Source: Neocallimastix lanati (nom. inval.)
Taxonomy: Eukaryota; Neocallimastigomycota; Neocallimastigomycetes; Neocallimastigales; Neocallimastigaceae
Length of the DNA stretch: 64,000 nt
Assembly: GCA_016946835.1 (NCBI GenBank)
Contig: JACVTC010000035.1
Location: forward strand, 730,001 to 794,000
Direction: 5' to 3'
In this document: piece after piece, positions 49,012 to 61,136 of the stretch
Layout of the letters: every line of letters starts with the position of its first letter
Position numbering within the stretch: the first letter of the stretch is position 1
Made by a program: the position numbers and the translations under genes
Notes under the pieces: generated by a model
Told to the model about the DNA's origin: nothing
The model's input: the letters and a program-made list of their open reading frames with translations, nothing else
Databases searched by the model: none

Positions 49012-49027
49012 ATTTATTTATTGCTTC
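49012..49027 (+). repeat. LINE target-site duplication, left copy
   Basis: ATTTATTTATTGCTTC, repeated exactly at 54084-54099 after the LINE poly(A). Confidence 0.85.
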
Positions 49028-52000
49028 CCCAGTGATGTGGACTGTTTTTCCAGGTCCATGGAGGGTTGATGGAAAAGGAATAACCTATATCAGGTGTACT
49101 AATTACAGCTTTCTGTGATTCTGATGATAATCGATGGTTATCCTTTCTAAAGTGGCTTCTAGTACGAAGAGTGAAAACTGGAATACTGGAAGACTGTAGA
49201 AAGTGAACCTGATGTTTTATATTGTTTTAAACTGGATATGTAGTAACATTGGAGTTGTATAATTAATAATATCATGTAGTTTCTACATATTATCATTGTA
49301 ATGAATCTATTGTATTTTTTACTTTAGCATTATTTTGTATATGTATTTTTCTATAGTATTATTTATACTTTCATGTAGCTATTGTAAAATGGAAATGTAG
49401 GAGATTGATTCACTCCAAAGCTTGTGTTTAAGACATTATTTAACGGATGGGAATCTTTTTTATAGTCTTTCTCTACTAATATTTTTTCTTTTTAAATATA
49501 CTTTTAGCTAATTTATGATTATTCAACAGAAAATTTTTAACATCTTAAAGCGCTTTATTAATTGAAAGAATTACAATCATTCAAAAGATAAAAAGAAACA
49601 ATTATTCATTTTTACAGTATATACAAGTAATTTTGTATCAATAAATTACTAACCCTTGAGTAAATTTATAAATATTATATCAGTTATACAGGATAAAATC
49701 AATTATTTACAAAATCTAAAATCTATTCAATCATCAAGAACAATTTTATATTTCAAGCTTTCAAATATTCAACACCAATATTTTTTTTTTTTTACTATTT
49801 AAAGAGAATTTACTTTCTCTTTTATTTTTTAATTTATTTTATTACATATATATATATAAAAAAAAAAAAAAAAAAATTTTTTTATCTATTTTTTTATTAT
49901 TTTTATTATTTTTATTTTATTCTTCTTTTATTTTATTTTTTAGGCTTTCTTGATATGGATAATACTTCTTCAAATTCAGCAACTATACCTGTTTTGCGAC
50001 GTGGTCTTCGAAGATACGATATTCAGAATAAAGATTTCATTCTTATCTTTATTCATGATCTTCAATCATGGTCTGTTAGTAAACTTTGGGAATTTCTTAG
50101 TAAACGTATTTCCAATTGCAATGAAATAGTTCATGGAATTATAAAAACACACACACCTAATATGGAAAATTACTTCATTTTAAGGATAAACTATGATAAA
50201 CCCACTTATTACCTAAATATTTTATTTCTTCTTACCCATTGCCTTCCAATCAATAAAATTAATTGGATCCAAACCGACAAAATCAGAACTTTCAGTGAAG
50301 TTAAGAAATTTAACAACAAATTTTCTTCTTTTGAAACTAAATCAATGGCTAAAGATTTTCTTTATAGTAATATTTATTCACCGTCTACTCAGTTCTTTAA
50401 TCTTTGTGTCAGTTGGAATATTAATGGATGGAATGATGAAAAACGTGATGGTATTAGATACTTTAATGAAATTTTTAAACCCATCTGTATTTGCTTGCAA
50501 GAGGTCGGTAATAGCCAATACCTTAATGCACATTCAAATAATTACCCATTTCTTTGTCACTATAATACAATTTTACGTAAAGCTGATCCAAATATACCCG
50601 GTATGAGAGGTCTTAGTATAAGTGTACATCGTTCATGTTCATTTTCTCCTGATCCCTTTGAATATAAGTATATCATTTCTGTCAACATTACTTCTTTTTG
50701 GGGAATTAAATGCACTATTGGTAATATTTATGTTCCTACGGTCACTCATAAGGAAGAAAGAAAGAATGCCTTTTCAGAAATTACTAATTGGATAAAGAAA
50801 CATACTAATACACCTTCTATTCTTGTAGGTGACTTTAATATGTCTAAATCCCAATTAGATAGTTTACTTAATAAATCATCTTATCAGTGGTTCACTAAAT
50901 ACTTATCAGGTCTCGATTTCACATGGGCTCGGGATGGTAGATCGTCTTGTATTGATCATGTTTTATTTAATTGTAAAATGAAGGAATACATTAATAAGGT
51001 ATCTGTTTGTAGTACATTCAATGATATATCTGACCACTTCCCTCTTATCCTTTCCTGTAAGAAAGATGACTCAGAAGGTTTTCGTGCTCCTACTCCTTCT
51101 AGAAGATTCAAGTGGTCCCAACGCATGTGTAATGAAAAGCATAATGAAATATTCTCAAGTAACTACTTCTCAATTCTTCTTAATGAATTTGATGATAATA
51201 AAGAATTAAGTTCTAATGAAATTGTCAATAAATTTATAGAAACAGCTAATAAAGTTGGTGATAAAGTTCATGCTAGAGTTCCTTGTGATCTTAAAGGATC
51301 AGCTTTCCACTGCCCTTATTATATCAAGAAACTTTCTCATGAAAAGCATGTTGCATTTAATGAAATCAAAAATTTTTCTTTAGGTTCTAATCTTGAAAAC
51401 CTTGATGAATTTTTAAATTTGCTTCGTGAGTATAAAAATATATGTGGTAAAGTCAGGTCAATTAAGTTTTCTATTAAATCAAAACAATTTCATCAGTCAA
51501 TAGAATCTGCATGTAATGATTTTAGTAATAAAAATGCTAGGAGTGCTTGGTTAAAATTAAAGAAGCTATCTCGCCCTATGTACTCTAATTCTATTTCGTC
51601 AAGTGTTTTAAAGGACAAGCAGGGTAACTTTTTATTTTCTCATTCGGATCAATTAAATCGATTTGCTGAACATTACAGTGAACTAGCTTCTGATGTTACT
51701 CAACACAGTTTGGATAATGAATACTGGGTAAGTTTATTTGGAACTAATCCTAATAATAATCTTACTTGGGATATTAATGATTCTATTACTATGGAAGAAA
51801 TTCAAAACACTGTGCTTGAAATGAAAAATAATAAAGCTCCTGGACCCGATGGTATTCCGATTGAATTTTTTAAAGCCTTCTTTAGTAAATCTGATTTATC
51901 CGATAATCAAGATGATTCTTCAGATGATCACTACTCTAAGTGTGCTAAATGTTTACTTTCATTATTTAACAAAATCTGGGATGGTGATTTCCCTGAAGAG

Positions 52001-54040
52001 TGGAATTCGGCTTCTATAATATCAATTCCAAAAAAAGGAGATCTTTCGGATTGTAATAATTATCGTGGTATTTCTCTTATTAATGTTGGCTTAAAAATTA
52101 TTTCAAAGATTGTTACTAATAGAATTGCTAAATATGCCCTTGAACATAAATTTGTTAGACCTGAACAATTTGGATTTAGAAATAAAGAAGAATGCATAAG
52201 TTTGTATATTTCAATTAGAGAGATATGTCAAAGAAGAAAATTTAAAGGAAATTTTACTTATCTTGCTTTTCTCGATCTTAAAAAAGCCTATGATTCAGTT
52301 CCTATCTTTAATATTTTGACCAAATTATATAACTTAGGAATTAGAGATAAATGTCATCTGTTTTTAAAGAATCTTTATCTATCCTCTAAAGCTCGTGCTT
52401 TTTTTAATGGTAATCTCTCAGAAGAATTTTCGATTAATCGTGGTGTTAGACAAGGATGCCCTCTATCTCCTATTTTATTCAATTTGTTCATTAATGATAT
52501 ACTGGATAATTGTGATAAGTATGGTGTATATTTAGATTCTCAATATTGTTGTGGTGGACTTTTTGCGGATGATATTGTTTTAGTTGCTCCATCTAAACAA
52601 GCTCTTAAGAAAATTTTGAATAAAGTTCATGAATGGGCTATTAAAAATGAAATGACTTTTGGAATTAATAAGTGTGCTACTCTTGTTTTAAAACCGATTA
52701 ACTTTGTTAAATCGATAAATTATGAAGATCCATCTTTCTTTATTGGTAGTAAAAAATTACCTAAAACTGACAACTATACCTATCTTGGTATTCCTTTTGA
52801 TGAATCTTTATCACTGAAACCTATACAATCCAAATTAAACAGTAATTTAAATGTCAAGTTAAATTTGTACTTTCGATTTCTTATTAATAAATCTGTTCCT
52901 CTCCCATTGAAGAAATATGTTTTAATTTCGTTTATTCTTAGTCTTGTTATATATTATGCTCCTCTCTTTGGTTCAAATAAGAGCAGATGTTCTAAAGCTC
53001 AAAAAATTATTAATAGAGGACTTTATTGGAGTTACGGATTTAAATCTCGCAATTCTTCTGTTAGTCTCTATAATATTACTCGTGAATTGGATAAGAAATT
53101 AAATGGTAAAAAAACAAGTGAAATAAAAAAGTTTTATTGGGAAAGAGATGTCTTCAAACCCTCAAAAGCTAAAAAAGCAATTATTTACAAGGAGAATGAT
53201 TTTGGATTTATTTCAGAAATCAGAAACTTAACATTTCAATATCCTAAGTATCAGTTGGGATTCTTTTGGATTTCTCGTATTAGGTGTGGTTTTAAATTCG
53301 ACATTAGTATTTCCATTAAAAGAAAAATCGTCTCAGAAGATTGCCCTAAATGTTGCCCTTGTTGTGGTGTTAGTGTACCTAGCTTTTCTCACTGGATCTT
53401 TGCCTGTAAAGAATTGGAAAATTACAGAAATAAATCTTTACCTTTTCTAGATGATCTCTTTTTGAAGTTTGCATTGATAATTGAACAAAAATCCTTGGAT
53501 GTGTCTTTAGATTCAGAAAAGGATTATGATAATAATATTTATTATTATATATTGAGTGCACTTCTTGGTGGGCGTTCAATATATTCAAAAATTAAAGTTA
53601 ATGATGGGGAACAAAGACAATTAGTTGACAATATTTTTAAACAAAGTTCAACTTCGTCAACAGTTCCGTATTTTGTGGGGATTGCGGAGTTTCTAACAAA
53701 CGTAATACCATTAATTTGTCGATCTTTTAGTTTGATGATGAAATGGTATTCCGTTGAATCTACCGTTACCAAGAGCGTCGACGTCGAAATGATAAGGCAT
53801 GGATTTTCACCTCCAGATACAGATTCGATTGATAACACTAATACTGAAATTATTACTCACAATAATGGACGTGTTGTTATTATCGAGGAATGGGAAAAGT
53901 TAGAGGCTATTGCTTCTAACGCACTTTTATAATTTTATAATATATAATATTTTATTTCATGTATTTTATTTGTTATTTTTTCATTTAATTTCATGTAATT
54001 TTATTATTATTATTATAAATTAAATAAAGTTTTCTCTAAG

Positions 54041-54083
<43 letters not shown>
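49028..54083 (+). mobile_element. Full-length non-LTR retrotransposon (LINE)
   Basis: A 5056-bp unit bounded by a 16-bp direct repeat: a 927-bp 5' UTR (49028-49954, its first 450 bp noticeably richer in G+C than the flanks), one intact ORF (49955-53932), a short 3' UTR and a 40-nt poly(A) (54044-54083). All parts expected of a complete, recently inserted element are present. Confidence 0.92.
49955..53932 (+). CDS. LINE polyprotein: endonuclease, reverse transcriptase, zinc knuckle
   Basis: A 1325-residue uninterrupted ORF. After an N-terminal region without clear domain (1-145) comes an APE-like endonuclease (about 148-365: SWNINGWN, CLQEVGN, GDFNMSKS, CIDHVLF, SDHFPLI). The reverse transcriptase (about 610-890) shows NNKAPGPDGIP, NYRGISLINVGLKI, FLDLKKAYDSVP, GVRQGCPLSPILFN and the catalytic FADD (about 869-872). 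A Cys/His motif (CPKCCPCCG..SHWIFAC, about 1129-1150) lies near the C-terminus. The protein nicks target DNA and reverse-transcribes its own RNA there. No separate ORF1 is visible, so this is a single-ORF type. All catalytic motifs look intact, so it may be active. Confidence 0.95.
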   Translation: MDNTSSNSATIPVLRRGLRRYDIQNKDFILIFIHDLQSWSVSKLWEFLSKRISNCNEIVHGIIKTHTPNMENYFILRINYDKPTYYLNILFLLTHCLPINKINWIQTDKIRTFSEVKKFNNKFSSFETKSMAKDFLYSNIYSPSTQFFNLCVSWNINGWNDEKRDGIRYFNEIFKPICICLQEVGNSQYLNAHSNNYPFLCHYNTILRKADPNIPGMRGLSISVHRSCSFSPDPFEYKYIISVNITSFWGIKCTIGNIYVPTVTHKEERKNAFSEITNWIKKHTNTPSILVGDFNMSKSQLDSLLNKSSYQWFTKYLSGLDFTWARDGRSSCIDHVLFNCKMKEYINKVSVCSTFNDISDHFPLILSCKKDDSEGFRAPTPSRRFKWSQRMCNEKHNEIFSSNYFSILLNEFDDNKELSSNEIVNKFIETANKVGDKVHARVPCDLKGSAFHCPYYIKKLSHEKHVAFNEIKNFSLGSNLENLDEFLNLLREYKNICGKVRSIKFSIKSKQFHQSIESACNDFSNKNARSAWLKLKKLSRPMYSNSISSSVLKDKQGNFLFSHSDQLNRFAEHYSELASDVTQHSLDNEYWVSLFGTNPNNNLTWDINDSITMEEIQNTVLEMKNNKAPGPDGIPIEFFKAFFSKSDLSDNQDDSSDDHYSKCAKCLLSLFNKIWDGDFPEEWNSASIISIPKKGDLSDCNNYRGISLINVGLKIISKIVTNRIAKYALEHKFVRPEQFGFRNKEECISLYISIREICQRRKFKGNFTYLAFLDLKKAYDSVPIFNILTKLYNLGIRDKCHLFLKNLYLSSKARAFFNGNLSEEFSINRGVRQGCPLSPILFNLFINDILDNCDKYGVYLDSQYCCGGLFADDIVLVAPSKQALKKILNKVHEWAIKNEMTFGINKCATLVLKPINFVKSINYEDPSFFIGSKKLPKTDNYTYLGIPFDESLSLKPIQSKLNSNLNVKLNLYFRFLINKSVPLPLKKYVLISFILSLVIYYAPLFGSNKSRCSKAQKIINRGLYWSYGFKSRNSSVSLYNITRELDKKLNGKKTSEIKKFYWERDVFKPSKAKKAIIYKENDFGFISEIRNLTFQYPKYQLGFFWISRIRCGFKFDISISIKRKIVSEDCPKCCPCCGVSVPSFSHWIFACKELENYRNKSLPFLDDLFLKFALIIEQKSLDVSLDSEKDYDNNIYYYILSALLGGRSIYSKIKVNDGEQRQLVDNIFKQSSTSSTVPYFVGIAEFLTNVIPLICRSFSLMMKWYSVESTVTKSVDVEMIRHGFSPPDTDSIDNTNTEIITHNNGRVVIIEEWEKLEAIASNALL

Positions 54084-54087
<4 letters not shown>

Positions 54088-54099
54088 ATTTATTGCTTC
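54084..54099 (+). repeat. LINE target-site duplication, right copy
   Basis: Exact second copy of the 16-bp repeat at 49012-49027. Confidence 0.85.
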
Positions 54100-54149
54100 T
54101 TCGTATATGAATCATTCATGTATAATTGTTATAATACTATATTTATCAT

Positions 54150-54202
<53 letters not shown>

Positions 54203-54689
54203 TTTTTGAATGGTTATGTAATTATGACTTTTTTAAATTGCTGTAGGAAATCGTTTCGCATCATGTATTTTTTTTTTCAGTTTTTTAATATTTTTAATAT
54301 ACTTTTTATACTTAATATTATTATATTATTTACATTTTTTATAAAAAATAATTTATTTTTATTAATATTTTCACTTCACCAATAATTATATGATAAAATA
54401 TTATTAGATATCAATAGAATATCAATAGAGAACCATTAAAAACCAAAACTCAATATTATATAAAACATTTACAATTAAAACTATTCACTAACAATTTGAA
54501 AAAAAAAAATTGGTTATAAATCTGAATGAAATTAATATAATATAAAAAAAAATGATGAAAAAAATAAAGATAAAAATAATTCAAAAGAAAAGATCACAAC
54601 GAAGACTTTATTTTTTTTTTTTTAATTTTTTTTATTTTATTTTTATAATAATTTTTTTATTAATATTTGTTAGTGCTTATTTTGAAAAG
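54100..54689. other. Spacer between LINE copies
   Basis: Contains a T run of about 50 (54150-54200) and A+T-rich sequence. No gene supported. Confidence 0.65.
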
Positions 54690-55988
54690 TCTACTATACA
54701 CATATGGAAGTCTGGGACATTTTGGTCCTAACCATAAAATTACTTTAATTTTTATTCATAACTTTGAATCCTGGACTAAAAGTATGCTTTTATCATAGGA
54801 TTATTATACCAGAACATTTTGGTTTTAGAAATATAGAAGAATGTATTAGTTTATTTGTTTCAATTAGTGAAATTTGCCAAAGAAGAAAATTTAATGACCG
54901 ATTTACCTTTCTTGCTTTTCTTGGCTTCAAAAAAGCTTATGATTCAGTTCCAATTAATAATATATTTAAAAAACTTAATAATATTGATATTCACGGTAAA
55001 TTTCTATAAGTTTATTACTAATTTATACCTTACTTCAAAAGCTATTACAAACTATAATGGTAAACTTTCAACAGAATTTCCAATATATCATAGGGTGTCC
55101 CTTATCACCTATTTATTTAATAGATTTATCAATGACATATTTGATAAATATAAAAAAAATTGGTGTGGTTACTGAAAGAAAAACGTATTGTAGGATCCTA
55201 TATGCTGATAATATTGTTTTGTCGACCCTAACAAAACTTCTCTCTTAAAAACATTTTAAATAAAGCTCATGATTAGGGTATCAAAAATGAAATGACCTTT
55301 GAAATTAGTAAATGCGCAACACTCGTTGTTAAATTAAATAACTTTATACCTTCAAGACATTATGAAAATTCTACATTTAATCTTAGAATGAACAATCTAC
55401 CAATCAAAATAGATATCATGGAATACATTTTAATGAATCATTAGATTTAGAGTCTATTATTGCTAAGATGAATAGTAAAATAAATTATATGATTAATTCT
55501 TTCTTTATATTTTAAACCAATAGAAACGAACCTTTCCATTTTAGAATTCGTACTCAATTTTCCTTTTTTCCCTAATTCAGTTCTTTATTATACACCTTTA
55601 TTAGGATCAAAAAAAAAAAAAAAAAGGTCAAACTATTTTTAATCGAGGTTTGTTATAGAGTTTTGAGTTTAAATATAAAACTTCCAATAATACTATTTAT
55701 AATACTATTTATAATATATCTTATGAACTATTTATATCTCTTATAACTAGTTTTTGTGCTAAGGCGACTATTTAAAAATATTCCAATACTTTCACATTAT
55801 TCATGGATGAAAAAGGCACATAGATTAACAATATACAAACACAATAATATACTTCCTAGAGAAGTACGGAAGTTTTACAGGGAAAATGTTCATTATTTAA
55901 ATATACCTATGATTCGATCAATTAATTACAAGAAGTTTAAATTTGGTTTTAAAAAATTATTCAACGTCTATCTCTAAAATATTCTCAA

Positions 55989-56020
<32 letters not shown>

Positions 56021-56953
56021 GAATTGGACGAGTTAAATATGAACTTATATTTAATGTGAAACCTAATGTTAAAAACAAATTGGTATAATAAAATTACCTA
56101 ACATATTGCCCTTGCTGTGGTGAAAGTAACATCATAACTAGTTTTACACATTTGATACTTTTATGTCCAAACTAATTTAGGCAACAATTCATTCATTTTG
56201 TTGATAAAATATTTATTATTTTTTCTATGATTGTTCATTAGAAATCTTTGAATATCAAAGAGAAAGATTTAGATGATAATATTAATTTTAAGTATTGTGT
56301 CTCCTTGGTGGAAATGCAATATATGAAATTTTAAAGATGGATTTTCGGGGGAAAGAAGAAGATTTATCATTAATATCTTTCAATTACCTTTGGAGAGAGT
56401 CTTCTTTTCCGACTTCATATTTTGTAGGAAATACTTTTATGTCATGAATTTGAAGAATTCAAGCAACAATTCATTTAATTTATTGGTGAAATTTTTGTTA
56501 ATTCTTATCTGATTATTTATTAGAAATCTTTGAGCAATCCTGATAATTCAGCGGAAGATTTTGAAGATAATATTAATTTTCACGTAGTATATCTTTGATG
56601 GCTGAAATATTATATATCACTTATTTCATATTTTTTGGAGCTTGCGGAATACCTAAATAATTTATAATATTGATTAATAATTTTTACACTATGGTCAATT
56701 TGTATACACCATTGGACTTATCGTTGTAAAGAGCGTCAACATTAAAACGTTGAAGTAAAGAAAAACTTCTGATATAAATTCGAATGATAATATTAATCCT
56801 CAATGAGTTATTATTGATGAATGAATATAAAGTGTTAGAGATTTTTTCTTAGTCGAAACTCATAATTCTTTTTTATTATTTTCATGTATTTTTTTTTAAT
56901 TAACAAGTAAATTTTATTACTACTCTAAAAAAAAAAAAAAAAAAAAAAAAAAG
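54690..56953 (+). pseudogene. Internally deleted, decayed LINE copy
   Basis: Starts with an equivalent of the LINE N-terminus (LGHFGPNHKITLIFIHNFESW, here split by wording; about 54700-54775, compare FILIFIHDLQSW at residues 29-40), then jumps directly into reverse transcriptase (IIPEHFGFRNIEECIS, CQRRKF, FKKAYDSVP at 54800-54960), so roughly 700 codons are missing. Broken frames continue through the FADD region (LYADNIVL, about 55197-55220), KVRKFYREN-like sequence (55855-55890), the Cys/His region (56100-56170) and the C-terminal KSVDVE-like end, closing with a 27-nt poly(A) (56927-56953). Many frameshifts and T/A-run insertions. It shares subfamily features with the relic at 29129-30185. 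Confidence 0.85.
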
Positions 56954-56966
56954 TGGACAAATTTAC

Positions 56967-57223
<257 letters not shown>

Positions 57224-57984
57224 TAGATATGATTATTTATAAATTTATTTAATTAAAAATAATTAATCTATAATTAATATTATTGTTAAAATTTATTTAT
57301 TTATTATTCTTTTAATTTTTAAATTTCTATATTAGAAAATTTTTTTTGATGAATTTATAAATTTATATATATTTATGTATATGACATTTATATAATATAT
57401 ATTTTAATGATACTTTTTATCTATATACATTCATATATATACTTAATTTTTTATTTATTTTTGTTATTTATATATTTATTTATTATTATTTTTTTTTTTT
57501 AATTATTATCTATTTTTTTTTTGTATAATTATATTTTTATTTTTAATAATATAATAATAATGATAATTTAAATTAAGATGTATGATACATCATAAAAATT
57601 ATTATCATTACTATTTTTTAATTCTTTTTATTTAATTATTTATTATTATTAATTAATTTATTATTATTATTTATTGTTTATTAAAATAATACATAATTTT
57701 AATAATATATAATTATAATTACTAGCTTAGATTTTTTATTTAAAATTTTCCTTTTTTCTTTTTTCTTTTTTTTCTTTTTTGTTAAAAAAATAAAAAAAAT
57801 ATTAAGTTTAAAGAATAACGTATATTACTATTATGTTGAATAATAATCGAAAATAAAGTTATAAAAAAATTTTTTTAAAGATATCTATTTGATTTGACTC
57901 ATTATTTTAAGTGTTAAATATTTTATTTATTTTTTCTTATTTTATTTTTTTTTTTCTTCTTTCCTTTTATTATAAAATATTCCT
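57224..57984. other. Intergenic region
   Basis: A+T-rich 3' flank of the VAP-like gene with T runs; nothing supported. Confidence 0.6.
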
Positions 57985-59432
57985 TTAAAATGAATAGGCA
58001 CCAATTATGAAAGCAATCACAACAATAACGAGTGCAATCGGCCATTGAATTGATTTATTTAATGGAAATTTACTTTTTTCAGCAGTTTTTTTGTTCCATC
58101 CACTTAAAAGTCCTGTTTGTTCATTGATCTTTTTTGTAGTATCATCATTTATTGATTCACTGATAAAACTTCCTGTTTTAACTAAATCATTCTTTAAACT
58201 ATCAGCAGAATACTTTTGAATAGCATTTTCCAATTCTTTTATAATTGCATTAGCTTCCCCAATATTATTTGGATTCTTTTCTAAAAGTTCGTTTTCGTTT
58301 AATTCTGTTCGGGATTTTTTATCTGGTGATGCAACATTTGGTGTTAATGGAGAAGCTAAGGATTTGTCCTTTGGTGATTCTGAAGAATTTAAGGTTACTG
58401 CTTTCTTTGAATCATCGATACTGATATTCGGTAGACCAGATATATCACAAAGAAGTTTATGTTCTTTCAATAAATTAGCAACTTCAGCAGGTGAAGTCTT
58501 CTTTAATTTATCTAATTTTTTAAATTCTTCACCAATTTTTTCTATAGACTGTTCTTGGCTAAGATTAGCAATGTCACTTGAAATTACAGTTGTTTGAATT
58601 AAAAATTTGTCAGAACTTACTGAATTTAACTTTTTATTCTATATAAGTAAAATTATTAAAAATTATTTTGAATAAATAAATAATAAAAGTTTAAAATAAT
58701 TCATAGAAGCATATACATATATTAAAAGTTATTAATATCATTAATTTAATACTCTTAAAATTCATTTATTAAATTAGAAATAGTGATAAAATAATTATTA
58801 CTTCATGGATTCTAATATAAACCGAAATTTCAGATTTTTTATTTGGTAAAATTTTTCCAACACTTGGGCGAACACAAAATTTATGAGGGGAGGTTGTTTT
58901 AATTTTAAATCCTGTATTTTTCATTAAATAAAAATAATATAATTAATATATATATATAATATCTACCAATATGTATATGGAATATATTGATTTTCAAACA
59001 AAAAAAAAAATTATTAAATACCGATTATCTGGTCGGGACTGTTATTGCTTATTGTTATAATTGACTTTGCATTGGATTCATTCTTTGGTGATCCAGTTTC
59101 TTGATGTATTAATATATTGAAGATTAGATACATTAATAAATATTATTTTTTATATCATAAAAATATTACATATTTTTGTAATTTATTTCTAATAGAAAAA
59201 AAAAAAAAAAATATACTTCTAAAAATATATTAATTTACCATCAAGATTTCTACTATTTGATTTTTTGACAAAATGTAAACTATCACTAGGTTCTATTATT
59301 AATATATAATTAAATATATTATAAGAAATGCATATTAATTAATATATATTGAATATATAATAATAATAATAATAATAAATAATATTAATATTAACAAATA
59401 AAATTATTTTTACCAAAAGTTACAAAATCCAT
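57985..59432 (-). CDS. SCS2: VAP/SCS2-type MSP-domain ER membrane protein, 5 exons
   Basis: Tail-anchored ER protein that recruits FFAT-motif lipid-transfer and regulatory proteins to membrane contact sites. Exons (minus): 59432-59414, 59292-59239, 59099-59022, 58911-58802, 58638-57985; phases close to 304 residues. The MSP domain (about 1-120) opens with FEPSDSLHF and contains FKIKTTSPHKFCVRPSVG, matching the KxKTTxPxxYCVRPxxG FFAT-binding face. A charged linker with a Ser/Pro-rich middle follows, then a single hydrophobic segment at the very C-terminus (WPIALVIVVIAFIIGAY) as tail anchor. The usual strand between the first and central MSP segments is shorter or replaced by a Ser/Asn-rich stretch (exon 3), so one more small exon could have been missed there. 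Confidence 0.88.
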
Positions 59433-61136
59433 ATTTATTATTTAAATTTATTTATTTAAATATTTAATTTCTTCTTTATTGATGATGTTAGCGATAATTT
59501 CTGTTTTTAATTATTATTATTATAATAATAATAATTATATATAAAGATATTTTAGTTAATTTTTTATTATTTTATTATTTTTAAATATTATACTTTTAAA
59601 ATTCCTTTATTAAGATAAATATTTATTTGTTATATATATATATAAATATAATTTTTCAAATAATAATAAATGTAATATTACATAATATATATTTTATTTA
59701 TTTTTTCATAATAAATTTATTACTATCACAGTAAATTTATGAAAATGAAATATTTATATTAATTATATATATTTATTTATTAAGATTATATATATATATT
59801 TTTTTTGTTTAAATTTTAATATCTAATATATTAATAAATTTGTGAATTCCGTGAATTCATATTTAAAAACATTTTAAATTTCCAAACCTTTAATAATGTT
59901 ATTTTTTTTATTATTATTAGTTAAATATATTCAATTACCGTTTGAATTAATACTATGATTCGATTATTAAAATTTTATGTCAATTGATGGAATAAAAAAG
60001 ATGTATTATTTTTTTTTATTTATTTTATTTAATGTTTTTTTTAAAAATACTAAAAATATTAATTATGGAAAAAATTTTAAATATAATTTAATAATAATAT
60101 ATAATAATTAATAATTATATTATATTAATTAATAAAAATCTTTATATTTATAAGATTCAAAATTAGCATTATCAAATTATTATTATAATTTATTAATATA
60201 TATATAAAGCATAATATATATACAAATATAAAATATAATTTAATTTTAGTATATGTCTTCCTATAAATCAATATTTATGTATATATATAGTATTATATAA
60301 TGTATATTATGAAATATTTTATAATAATATAAAGATATAGAATATAATATAAAATTATAATTTGTATTTGATAAAATTAGCTTAATATGTATCAATAATA
60401 GATATATATATATATATTATAATATATTACTAATATATTACTAATTTTATAAAAATAATATTTAATAATATATTGAAATATATTATTAATTATAGAAGTA
60501 TATATACTATAATGAATAATAAATATTTATTTGCCTTTACTTAAAATATAATAATTTATATTGTATATCTTTAAAAATTTTATCCTTAACATTGAAAAAA
60601 TAAATATGGTTAAAATATTAATAAATAAATAAATAAATAAATATATATAAATATATTAATATATAATTTAATATTAAATTTTTTTAATGTTAAATTTCTT
60701 GAATGTATTATAGCTAAAAAAAAATTAAAAATTTACTAATACTTAATAATAAAATAATAATAATTTTATTTAAGTATAAAAATAAATAATTATAAAAAAT
60801 ACTTTTTAATTATATATAGTTTTTAAATTTTTTTATAATTTTAAAAATAAATAAATAAATAATAATAAAAAAAAAAAAAATAGTTATATTTTAATTATAA
60901 ATTAATGTATTTATTTTTAGAAATTTAAAGAAATGTTTAAGGATTAAAATTTATTATACGATTTTTACAAATAATAATTAGATTTAAAATAAAATCTATT
61001 CATAACACTTTTAGTATTCATTATTTCTATATTTTTAATTAATTTTTGTATTAGAAATAAATTAATTACTATAATATTATAGTATTTATTTTATTGTATC
61101 AAAAATTTTAATATTATCAACAATATTTAAAATTGT
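59433..61136. other. Intergenic region
   Basis: A+T-rich spacer; no ORF of note. It should contain the VAP-like gene promoter. Confidence 0.6.
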
